Origin: Gigantopelta aegis
Lineage: Eukaryota > Mollusca > Gastropoda > Neomphalida > Peltospiridae
Direction of reading: 5' to 3'
NCBI RefSeq assembly: GCF_016097555.1
Contig: NC_054712.1
Span: 47,090,571 to 47,154,570, forward strand
DNA length: 64,000 bases
Shown: one piece after another, positions 29,101 to 64,000 of the stretch
How positions within the stretch are numbered: the first letter of the stretch is position 1
Layout of the letters: every line of letters begins with the position of its first letter
Translations under genes and position numbers: made by a program
Notes under the pieces: generated by a model
What the model was told of the DNA's origin: nothing
The model's input: the letters and a program-made list of their open reading frames with translations, nothing else
Databases searched by the model: none

Positions 29101-32091
29101 ATTACTAATAATTTAACAATTTTTTTTTTTTTAAATAATAATAAAAGCTTCTTTTTTTTACTATTTCACAATTTTGTGAAGATGCCCTCAATATAATTTT
29201 ATTGTTTTAATGACACAGATATTTGAAAAAGTTTTTAAATTATGAATGACATAATTTTTCATTTTATATGTCACAAAAAGATATCGAAGGTACAGTCTTG
29301 ACTTTGCATAATGTTGACAGTATGCCACATTTAAAGATTTTTACGGGAAAGTCGAATGGAGACAAAGATTTTATTTGAATACTAATTGTATCATGACGTT
29401 TTTAATATTCAATTAATTTTTAAAATCTTATTTCAGGAGAGGACTGCCAGAAAATAACAATCGATATGGACCTTTGACAGATCTCCCCGATTATTCCTTT
29501 GTAGGTAAGATACATTTACTGTAATAAATGAATCCACAAGCTATAGGGCGGGACGTAGCCAAGTGGTACAGCGCTCGCTCAATGCGCGGTCCGTCTAGGA
29601 TCAATCTGTCGGTGGGCCCATTGGGCTTTTCTCGTTCCAGCCAGTGCACCATGACTGGTATATCGAAGGCCGTGGTATGTACTACCCTTTCTGTGGGATG
29701 GTGCATATAAAAGAACCCTTGCTGCTAATCGAAAAGAGTAGCCCATGAAGTGGCGATAGTGGGTTTCCTCTCTCCATATCTGTGTGGTCCTTAACCATAT
29801 GTCTAATGCCATATAACCGTAAATAAAATGTGTTGAGTGCACCGTTAAATAAAACATTTCCTTCTTCTTTCCACAAGCTATAATTCCTCTTGGAGGTGTA
29901 CTTTAGCAGTGCCTTTAAAGTGCTTTTTCTGTAAAGCACGGATTGCCTTTTTACTGCCCTAGTTATATTAGGCTGATTTACCTCAGTTGACTTCTTTGAC
30001 TGGGCGTTTTTTCAAGTGCTCCTTGATTGGTATATCAAAAGCCATGGTATGTACTGTCTATAGGAAAATGCTTATGAAAGAACCTTGTTTGTTTTCTATC
30101 AGAACTGTGGCAAATATTAAATGTTTAACATCCAATAACCAATGTTTAATAAATTAATCTGCTTTAGTTAACAAAACTTTAGGCTGAATAATGTATAGAT
30201 ATTTATCTTTTTTTTTACAGATGGCAGACCAACTCCTATAGGTCGGGGACAGCTGAGAAGAAAACAGACAAACCTTGAACTTGCTGTATGTGGTTGTAAT
30301 AACTACATTTTCTCAGTTCAACAATTATTTAATCCTCTAATGGGGAGGGGTCTATCATGCGATTTTACAAAACATTCTACCATGTGGGAGGAGTTGTTTC
30401 ATACATTAAAATATAGCCATTCGTGTTTTTTTCGTTCCTAAAGTAATAATTTGTATATCTAGTATTTATTACTAAGGACAAACAAAAATACAAACAGAAA
30501 ATATTGCTCAGATTAGTCAGCGACAGAAAAATGTTTGGTGGTGGGATGGCAAGAGTGTTATAATTTTAGAGGGGTTGGAGAGTGGTCAATGAAAAAAAGA
30601 AAGAAATGTTTTATTTAACAACGCACTCGACACATTTTATTTATGGTTATATGGTGTCAGACATGGTTAAGGACTACACAGATATTGAGAGAGGAAACCC
30701 CGTCGCCACTTCATGGGCTACTCTTTGATTAGTAGCAAGGGATCTTTTATATGCACCATTCCACAGGGGTTGAAGAGTGGTCAGTGATGTCGCAAGAGTG
30801 TTATAATTTTAGAGGGGTTGAAGAGTCATCAGTGAGGTCGCAAGAGTGTTATAATTTTAGAGGGGTTGGAGAATGGTCAGTGAGGTTGCAAGAGTTATAA
30901 TTTTAGAGGGGTTGAAGAGTGGTCCATGAGGTCGCAAGAGTGTTATAATATTAGATGGGTTGGAGAGTGGTCAGTGAGGTCGCAAAAGTGTTATAATATT
31001 AGATGGGTTGGAGAGTGGTCGGTGAGGTCGCAAGAGTGTTATAATTTTAGAGGGGTTGAAGAGGGATCAATGAGGTCGCAAGAGTTATAATATTAGATGG
31101 GTTGGAGAGTGGTCGGTGAGGTCGCAAGAGTGTTATAATTTTAGAGGGGTTGGAGAGTGGTCAGTGAGATCGCAACAAGAGTACATGTATTATAATTTTA
31201 GATGGGTTGGAGAGTGGTCGGTGAGGTCACAAAAGTGTTATAATTTTAGAGGAGTTGGAGAGTGGTCAGTGAGGTCGCAAAAGTGTTATAATTTTAGAGG
31301 AGTTGGAGAGTGGTCGGTGAGGTCGCAAGAGTGTTATAATTTTAGAGGGGTTGGAGAGTGGTCGGTGAGTTCGCAAGAGTGTTATAATATTAGAGGGGTT
31401 GGAGAGTGGTCGGTGAGTTCGCAAGAGTGTTATAATATTAGATGGGTTGGAGTGGTTGGTGAGGTAGCAAGAATGTTATAATTTTAGAAGGGTTGGAGAG
31501 TGGTCGGTGAGGTCACAAGAGTGTTATAACTTTAGAGGGGTTGAAGAGTGATCTTTGCATTACAAAGTGTTGTATGGTGCAGGGCTTGAAATCGCAGCCT
31601 GCAAAAAGTACCGGTAGTCATTTTTTAAAACTTAGCTGGTGAAATAGCCCAGATAGTCGAGGCATCCAGGACAGCGTGCTTGAACCTCAATATAAAAATC
31701 AAAGTTGATGTAAAATTATACATCAATTTAATATCCTGATCACTAATTGATGTACCGTTCTCATACAATTTGTGTTTGTATAACATTGCTATTACAAACG
31801 TGTTATTTCAGTAAAGTTCCGATTTTAACATTGAGGGTCCCTGGATCAAATCATGTTAAAGTCGTTCACACTAGCAAATACTATACATACATTTGGAGAT
31901 GTTAATATAGTTAAAACAGTTGTTCAATATTGTCTAACTTCACTGTGGGTTTTAAATTTCAGAAACGGATTCAGAAATTGGTAGGAGAAGTGAACTTTGC
32001 AAAGGAACGGTATCAGAAAATACAGGAAGATGCTCAGAAAGAGAGAGAGAGACTGTTGAAGAGAAAACTAAAACCCAAGTGTGATTCTTGA
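26121..32091 (+). CDS. MRPL52: MRPL52, mitochondrial large-subunit ribosomal protein mL52
   Basis: Structural protein of the mitochondrial 39S ribosomal subunit. Exons: 26121-26135 (tentative), 27124-27197, 29437-29504, 30221-30285, 31963-32091; the sum is 351 bp, 116 residues plus stop (human 123). Recognised by RYGPLTDLPDYSF, DGRPTPIGRGQLRRK and a Lys/Glu-rich coiled C-terminus, aligned with human 'GYGPLTELPDWSY', 'DGRPAPPMKGQLRRK'. The N-terminus is basic and amphipathic, as expected of a mitochondrial targeting peptide. Introns are crowded with minisatellites and SINEs. It runs tail-to-tail with AARS1. Confidence 0.9.
26136..27123 (+). other. MRPL52 intron 1
   Basis: AT-rich. The pair AGAAGAAACACGG and TTTCTTCTTGCAA near 26800-26870 are short inverted motifs. 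No other feature recognised. Confidence 0.4.
27124..27197 (+). CDS. MRPL52: MRPL52 exon 2
   Basis: Residues 6-29, STAVVRSRCIQTSAVHLAGG then RWRVE. Human has 'VRRLHCSVAAWAGGQWRLQ'. Acceptor TAGTTTTGCAG, donor GTAAGT, phase 0 in and 2 out. A 27-bp array starts directly at the donor. Confidence 0.85.
27716..28097. mobile_element. TTAA MITE, copy 1
   Basis: Ends AGAGACATTCCTGAGTTTGC / GCAAACTCGGGAATGTCCCT, inverted repeats of about 26 bp, flanked by TTAA on both sides. Two more copies are in the window. TTAA duplication is typical of piggyBac or Kolobok superfamilies; no coding capacity. Confidence 0.9.
28166..28547 (+). mobile_element. SINE, head 2 with type A tail
   Basis: Complete copy from CAGCCTCGGTGGCGTCGTGG to TAAATAAAACATTTCTTTC. 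The 13-bp target duplication TAATACCAGTTTA is itself part of a 27-bp array unit. Confidence 0.92.
28731..29436 (+). other. MRPL52 intron 2, right part
   Basis: AT-rich with a TA run near 28996 and T/A homopolymers; a stray 27-bp unit at 28858-28890. Nothing else recognised. Confidence 0.5.
29437..29504 (+). CDS. MRPL52: MRPL52 exon 3
   Basis: Residues 30-52, RGLPENNNRYGPLTDLPDYS, the family hallmark. Acceptor CTTATTTCAG, donor GTAAGA, phase 2 in and 1 out. Confidence 0.92.
29546..29869 (+). mobile_element. SINE, head 1 with type A tail
   Basis: Full-length copy in MRPL52 intron 3 with a 13-bp target duplication TCCACAAGCTATA (29533-29545, 29870-29882). Confidence 0.93.
29990..30182 (+). mobile_element. 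Degraded SINE, type B tail
   Basis: Recognisable by TGATTGGTATATCAAAAGCC and the tail region AACATCCAATAACCAATG. Strongly diverged, so old. Confidence 0.55.
30221..30285 (+). CDS. MRPL52: MRPL52 exon 4
   Basis: Residues 53-74, DGRPTPIGRGQLRRKQTNLE. Acceptor TTTTTTTTACAG, donor GTATGT, phase 1 in and 0 out. Confidence 0.92.
30527..31555. repeat. 48-bp minisatellite, about 17 units
   Basis: The unit is GAGGTCGCAAGAGTGTTATA plus ATTTTAGAGGGGTTGGAGAGTGGTCGGT, with G/T and AAG variants. It is in MRPL52 intron 4 and is interrupted near its left end by a truncated SINE. The unit length is a multiple of three, which creates a 121-codon frame that is not a gene. Confidence 0.93.
30603..30776 (-). 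mobile_element. 5'-truncated SINE inside the 48-bp array
   Basis: Type A tail and central domain only (TTTTATTTAACAACGCACTC to CACCATTCCACAGG). It splits one 48-bp unit, so it is younger than the array. Confidence 0.88.
31556..31962 (+). other. MRPL52 intron 4, right part
   Basis: Ordinary AT-rich sequence. GCAGGGCTTGAAATCGCAG at 31580 resembles a CAGGG MITE end but no partner was found. Confidence 0.45.
31963..32091 (+). CDS. MRPL52: MRPL52 exon 5 (last)
   Basis: Residues 75-116, charged coiled-coil (ERYQKIQEDAQKERERLLKR) ending KCDS and TGA. Acceptor TAAATTTCAG. Confidence 0.9.
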   Translation, partial: KRIQKLVGEVNFAKERYQKIQEDAQKERERLLKRKLKPKCDS

Positions 32092-32210
32092 TACATGATT
32101 CATTGTGTGCCGTGATTAGTATGGAACTGGGATCAGACTTAATACTGGGCATGTACATACTTCACACCAGTTGATCCTCATTGTAGTCTATGTCTAATTT
32201 GAACAACACG

Positions 32211-32462
32211 CAGTGATAGAAATAAGCAGAATTTTTCACTTGTCCACCAGACAAATACATCTAGAAATCTACTTGTCCGCCAACATTTGCACTGAAAAAT
32301 TATTTGTTTTATTTAAATACCAGGATGATGTTTTTGATTGCTCAAAATTTAACTGCACTGAAAATTTCTACTTGTCCACTGGACAACCACCGAGGCATAT
32401 TTTGCTTGTCCGAATAGATTTTCACTTGTCGGGACAAACGGACGTGTTTATTTCAGACACCG
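32211..32462. mobile_element. CAGTG-ended MITE, copy 1
   Basis: Starts CAGTGATAGAAATAAGCAG and ends GTTTATTTCAGACACCG, an imperfect inverted pair. Body repeats ACTTGTCC and CCACTGGACAA. Nearly the same element lies at 54320-54576. Confidence 0.75.
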
Positions 32463-33289
32463 ACAGAAGATGGGACTAAGCTGATTTAGCTGTGGTGTTT
32501 GCTGAATTCGCAAACTATGAATTTTAAAACCAATTGGTGAAATAATTTCGTATAATAATTGCTGTTTGTTAGAAAATAACTGGTTTCTGCAATTTTTAAA
32601 GTTTTAATAGACAATTTGGTGAAATGTTTTCTTCATCTAAGGGTAGCCCTCAGTAAGGTTTGTCATTAGGTAAAAGTAGAAAATCCTTACTTATATAATC
32701 ATAATTCATATTGTCGTGCTATAGCAATCTGCATTTGAAAAGTCCACATGACTTAAATCAAAGGCTATGATATGTACTGTCATGTCTGGGAAACTTCATA
32801 TAAAAATTATTTGCTGATTTCTTCGCATTTGTCACCTTTGAGATGTAGATTAAAATGTGCTATGGTGTCATTTAAACAAATATTTTGTTACTTTCATTAA
32901 AATGTCCATCTTTAAACTGGTGCTAGTATTGTTACAGAAGCCCGATTACTTGACGTTTTCCATTGTTTAAAGACTATTGGGTAGTTTTGTAGTACCCGAT
33001 ACAAGATCATGATAAACAGGTTTGAAACTGAAATAGTGTTTGAGATTCTAATGACCACTGGCTACCAAAACATTCTAAGACAACCAAACCCTTTTTCAAT
33101 TTCACAGTTGGGAGTCACGTATTGATGAATAGAAATCTTGGATGTCAAGATACTAATAAACTAACCTGTGAATTGACCAAAACAAATCTGTATTGGCAGT
33201 TTTGTTTATTTATAGACTAGACATTTAATGTGTTCATGAGATGTTACTAATGGCCATTTGTTTGTAATCTTGTAAAGATAACCATATTG
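32463..33289. other. Intergenic 3' of MRPL52
   Basis: Contains a diverged relative of the AT-rich 'GGTGAAATAATTTCG' element (32495-32660) and no gene. AATAAA at 33155-33160 is the first canonical poly(A) signal after the MRPL52 stop, but it is 1 kb away, so its use is doubtful. Confidence 0.4.
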
Positions 33290-34434
33290 CAGAGTATGAC
33301 AAATATTTTCAAAAGTCACTAGCCACAGGGCTAGTGGGTTTGTGAAAACCACTAGCCCACCAAAATAAAGCACTAGCCCAAATTCCTCCACAATTATAAC
33401 TGGATTTTTATATAATTTTTGTAACATTACACATTTACGAGTATAACAGTAAAATAAAACAAACACTTAAATAATGTAACTTTCAGTTTTTTGTCGTGTC
33501 GTACGTTTGGTCTTTTGTCAAATTTGATCCATCGTCATTGTCCCGTTTTCGCTTTTGCCTCCCCCCCCGGGGAAAAATAATTGAACAAACTCATGGTTGG
33601 TATCTAAACCCACTATCAAACTAATTAAATTTAAATGAGGGTACGACAGTGTGACACACGGTAATAGATGGTTCAGTGTAGTTATATATTTAGTAATTGC
33701 TCAAATACAGGGCATTATGCCGTGTTAGACCGATATCAAAAGAATATAACGGCGACATCTAATCCGTTGTTAATTGATGAACAAAAAAGATATTATCTTG
33801 TATCGACAGCAGTGACGTATTATCCAAACCACTACACGTAATAGGCCAAGCCGAGTCATTGCATATGCGGTTACCATTAAAGTAAATTGTTTTCCTGATC
33901 GCCGATAACCACATGTCAGCGAAGTGTTAAATTAGAAAACAATAGATAAATAAAACAAACACTGAAATTCAAAGCATGGCTGGGGTTTACTTGATTGAGA
34001 TTAACCTGTCGTCGCGATTTGTGATTTCCAAGTTCTTAGCCTAAAACATATGTGTGAGATTAACTACCACGTGACGTGTCTAACCAATCAAAACACGCAT
34101 GTCATTAGACTTATTTCCTGTGCCAGAAACTTGAAAGGGAAAGGTAAACAATGCATGCTGTAACTGACAATGTAGAGATAGTATGTTACTGCAGTTTGCA
34201 GACCTAGCTCAAGTGGATTATTATTATATACCGATTGCGTTGTTGATATTATTCGATGACAAACGTCACAATCAAATTTATTAAACGAAATTTCAGCCGA
34301 GACAAAAAGCAGAAAAGGAAAACCCCACGATCGAGTGATAACGAGAGGAGGTGGTAACCACTAGCATTTCTCACTAGCCCGAACTTAAAAAACACTAGCC
34401 ACGGGCGTCGGGCTAGCGGATTTGTCGAACTCTG
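33290..34434. mobile_element. CTAGCCC-family MITE, 1145 bp
   Basis: Inverted ends CAGAGTATGACAAAT and ATTTGTCGAACTCTG, flanked by a 7-bp duplication CATATTG (33283-33289, 34435-34441). Near both ends are clusters of CACTAGCC. The interior is AT-rich and non-coding. Confidence 0.8.
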
Positions 34435-34639
34435 CATATTGTATAAAGTATTGTACAACATTATACAATAAATATTTCATTTATATTGAACACTAAATGT
34501 ACTACTAGAATTGTTTGTGATTTATTTCTTCGATTCCAGTTCACTTACTGGAAGACAAAGGTTTAAGTTGTGGTCAGAAGGATGAGGCTATTGGGAATTT
34601 ATCTTCAGTGGGTCCATACATCCATGTTTTTGTATTGAT

Positions 34640-35156
34640 CATGTTCTGAAAATGAATCCATCCGGCACATATTTCTGTCGAGTACCACACATTCAACAAT
34701 GAAAAGTAATGACCAATGTGCCAGATGTTGCTCTACCTTTGATGAATAGATACGGCACATATTTGTTGGTACGACACATTCAACAATGAAAAGTAATGAC
34801 GAATTTGCCAGACATTACTCTACCAACGACACACATTCAACAATGAAAAGTAATGACGAATTTGCCAGACGTTACTCTACCTTTGATGAATCGATATGGC
34901 ACATATTTTTGTTGGTACCACATACATTCAACAATGAAAAGTGATGACGAATGTGCCAGACGTTACTCTGCCTTTGATGAATCGATACGGCACACATTTC
35001 TGTTGGTACCACACTTTCAACAATGAAAAGTAATGACGAATGTGCCAGACCTTACTCTGCCTTTGATGAATCGATATGACACATATTTATGTTGGTACCA
35101 CACATTCAGCAATGAAAAGTAATGATGAATGTGCTAGACGTTACTCTACCTTTGAT
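34640..35156. repeat. ~90-bp tandem repeat, about six units
   Basis: Units share GCACATATTTTTGTTGGTAC, ACATTCAACAATGAAAAGTA and ACGTTACTCTACCTTTGATG. Some are shortened. Intergenic, between the converging ends of MRPL52 and AARS1. Confidence 0.9.
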
Positions 35157-35159
35157 GTG

Positions 35160-36481
35160 GGACAAAAACTAGGCCAATACATCCCAGATACAAAATTTTA
35201 TTCATAATTGAGACGAAAATAGTTTTAATAATTAAGAGAAATAACAAGAAATCTTAAAACCCCTGCAGAATGAATATGCCTAATAGTTCCAGCCATGTGT
35301 ATTCATAAGTTATTTCAACAAACTGCAACAGTGCAGTGATCTTTAGTAGATGAAGTACAAGCAATTATCTGAATGAAACCAGTCGGTAAGCACAGCGTAC
35401 AAATAAATATATGAATGTAACCCGACGACAAGCACAATGTACAAAGTTATCTGAATGTAACCCAGTCACTGGTTACAGAAGACGCTGAACAATGAAAGGA
35501 ATCGAAGGTTAGGACAAGTATGAAACAACTTGCTGTCATTTACACTTCAAGATCTGGCCCCATTTCATGAAAGAATCCTCGCTAAGGTCAGCTGTACTAA
35601 CGTATGGCCAGTTTTACGGCTTGCGCATGTAAGCATTACAACCGTTCACAAAGCAACATTACTGGTGTTGCAAGTGCCCCTCTAACAATTAAATCAAAGA
35701 AATTTAATAAACTGCTGATTACTATTTGGAACAATTCTGATTCATTCGTCAGTATATCCCATATTTTTGTGTGAAGGTTGTATGGTCTAAACTGTTTGAA
35801 CACAGAGTTTTATAAAAGGTATGTGTAGATCAGATACATTTTTACACAAATGAGTTTGTATCCTTAGAAAATCATCATTTGCCATTTATGTTGGTGCCTC
35901 GAACCAATTTTAAATTTTCACATTTTACTATGACGATGGTAATCATAGAACGGGCCTAATTCACTAAACTCTCGCAACTTTGCGATCTCACAGTGCAATG
36001 CTAAAAGACTTACAAAGAGGATGCTTTGTTGTCTAGCAGAGCCTGAGAGACCTTTGTGAATTAGGCCCCTGGCTAGCAATAGTAACAAAATGTTACGGTG
36101 TGATGGTAGATATTTTTAACCATACTAGTGCCAAGATCTAAAATTCTTTTGTGAAACAAGGCAGTTTTGTAAATATTTCTCTTGGACCAAAAAAACTATT
36201 AAATCCACATAGTCACTGCTAACCATGTTTATTAATTTTTTCACAGCCAAATCTAATTATTGGAAACGTGAGCGTCAAGATTGTTTATTCAGGCCTCTGA
36301 TAATTAAAAATGTAAGTAACCTAGGTTGCTAAAACCACAATGTAAATTGTGTCCAAATTTTAATATGTGAATGAGAAATAGGAAAAACTAGATTTGCGTA
36401 AATAATACTATCATTAGTTCAATTTTCAGAGGCCTGGTATTGCTGGAATTCTCCCATTGTTTGTTCTAGTCGAGACCCTTA
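35160..36481 (-). other. AARS1 3' flank / probable 3' UTR
   Basis: Candidate poly(A) signals on the minus strand are AATAAA at 36284-36289, 36228-36233 and 35197-35202, about 190, 250 and 1280 nt after the stop. No other gene seen. Which signal is used cannot be told from sequence. Confidence 0.45.
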
Positions 36482-63143
<26,662 letters not shown>

Positions 63144-63163
63144 GGTTGTGATCTAGCTGTTAC
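63144..63163 (-). other. AARS1 5' UTR end of the start exon
   Basis: 20 nt between a good acceptor (ATTTGTAG) and the ATG, implying an upstream non-coding exon. A possible one ends at about 63853 (ACGGAG then GTGACA), but this is weak. Confidence 0.5.
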
Positions 63164-64000
63164 CTACAAATTGGCATTAATCATTAACAAATACTATTAC
63201 ATGTGTACACATTTTAAAAAGGAAAGGAATGTTTGTTTAACGCAACCTCAGCCCATTTTAAACAGTAAAGCTATTTTGTGGTTAACATATGGTTATTTTG
63301 ACAACTGATTATGATGATTTTTGGACAGTTGGTGCAATTAATATGCAGTACATGTACAGGTTACACATTTGGCAATTAATTTATATTTTGTCAAATGTTC
63401 TGAAATTCATTTTAGAAGTCCTAATTAACATTTTTAAAAAAGATCAACAAAAGCTAGCAAGTGTTTAATTAACAACCCAGTCTGTCAAAGGATTAATCTG
63501 AATACTGAGGGGATGAGTTTTAAGTCGGCTTTAAATTAATGTTCCCATGTAACAACTATGAAACGATTGGCAATCTGTTAACACCATGTAAACAAGTGAT
63601 GCAACCCAAAAGTATTCTAGGTGTTTAATCTATGTCAACACAGTCACTTGATATACATGGCCTAGATAATCGAAATCCATGCCAAAACTGAACAAGTTTC
63701 ACTAGCCGGTTTAAATAATTTTCTGTAATAAAATAACGTATTTTTATTGTACTTTCAACACTGCTACATCGATCAATATTTGTCTTTGTCACATTTAGCT
63801 ACATAAATAAATATATAGACAACATACGTAAACGATGGGAACTATTGTCACCTCCGTAGTTGTTAGTTTCACAGCAGTCACAAAAACGTGGTGACCGGTG
63901 TTAAAGTTATTTGTTATCCGTGAAAACTAATGGGCCTACTGAACATTGCGCTTGTGTACCATTATTCCTCATTACGTAGATAATACCAGGGGCATAGGCT
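63164..64000 (-). promoter_or_regulatory. AARS1 5' flank or leader intron
   Basis: The acceptor before the start exon implies a leader intron here. 63222-63300 is a SINE-tail fragment (AATGTTTGTTTAACGCAACC). No clear promoter element; the last 150 bp are a little GC-richer. Confidence 0.35.

Noticed and set aside
31116-31481. Frame of 121 codons (RSQECYNFRGVGEWSV repeats)
   Set aside because: By-product of the 48-bp array in an MRPL52 intron.

Overview
The window is animal nuclear DNA from a lophotrochozoan, most likely a marine mollusc (probably a gastropod). The reasons are intron-rich host genes, AT-rich introns, and many copies of a tRNA-headed SINE superfamily of a type I associate with molluscan genomes. 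Three host genes are recognisable.

Layout. (1) About 2816-16992, minus strand: ANKS6, a ciliary ankyrin-repeat and SAM-domain scaffold. Twelve coding exons plus a partial thirteenth are seen; the SAM end lies left of base 1. (2) 17.0-26.1 kb: intergenic. A Polinton/Maverick fossil (19227-25399, with a 200-N assembly gap) sits inside an older, dead Tc1/mariner-like transposon. (3) 26121-32091, plus strand: MRPL52, mitochondrial ribosomal protein mL52, five coding exons (the first tentative). (4) 32.1-36.5 kb: tail-to-tail intergenic space with MITEs and a ~90-bp array. (5) 36482-63143, minus strand: a complete cytosolic alanyl-tRNA synthetase gene (AARS1). Its 22 coding exons sum to 2898 bp, i.e. 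965 residues plus stop, close to the human enzyme (968). All intron phases agree.

The most unusual feature is how tandem repeats relate to splice sites. In AARS1 the edges of exons 4, 5, 6, 12, 17 and 18 are tandemly copied into the neighbouring intron, from one extra copy up to about twenty, each copy taking the splice site with it. The partial thirteenth exon of ANKS6 runs straight into a ~2.8-kb array of 39-bp units, each carrying a GTGAGT donor. Separately, SINEs inserted exactly at the 3' splice sites of AARS1 exons 13 and 20. Their target-site duplications cover the exon edge, and their pyrimidine-rich tails now form the polypyrimidine tracts.

The rest is dense in mobile DNA: modular SINEs with at least three heads and several tails, CAG-ended MITEs with 5-bp or 7-bp target duplications (one family carries an internal 87-bp minisatellite), TTAA MITEs, a Mutator-like relic with a FLYWCH fragment and 9-bp target duplication, and several long hairpins. 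Most long open frames in the window are by-products of minisatellites whose unit length is a multiple of three. All exon calls come from reading splice sites, frame and remembered family sequences; no search or transcript data were available.
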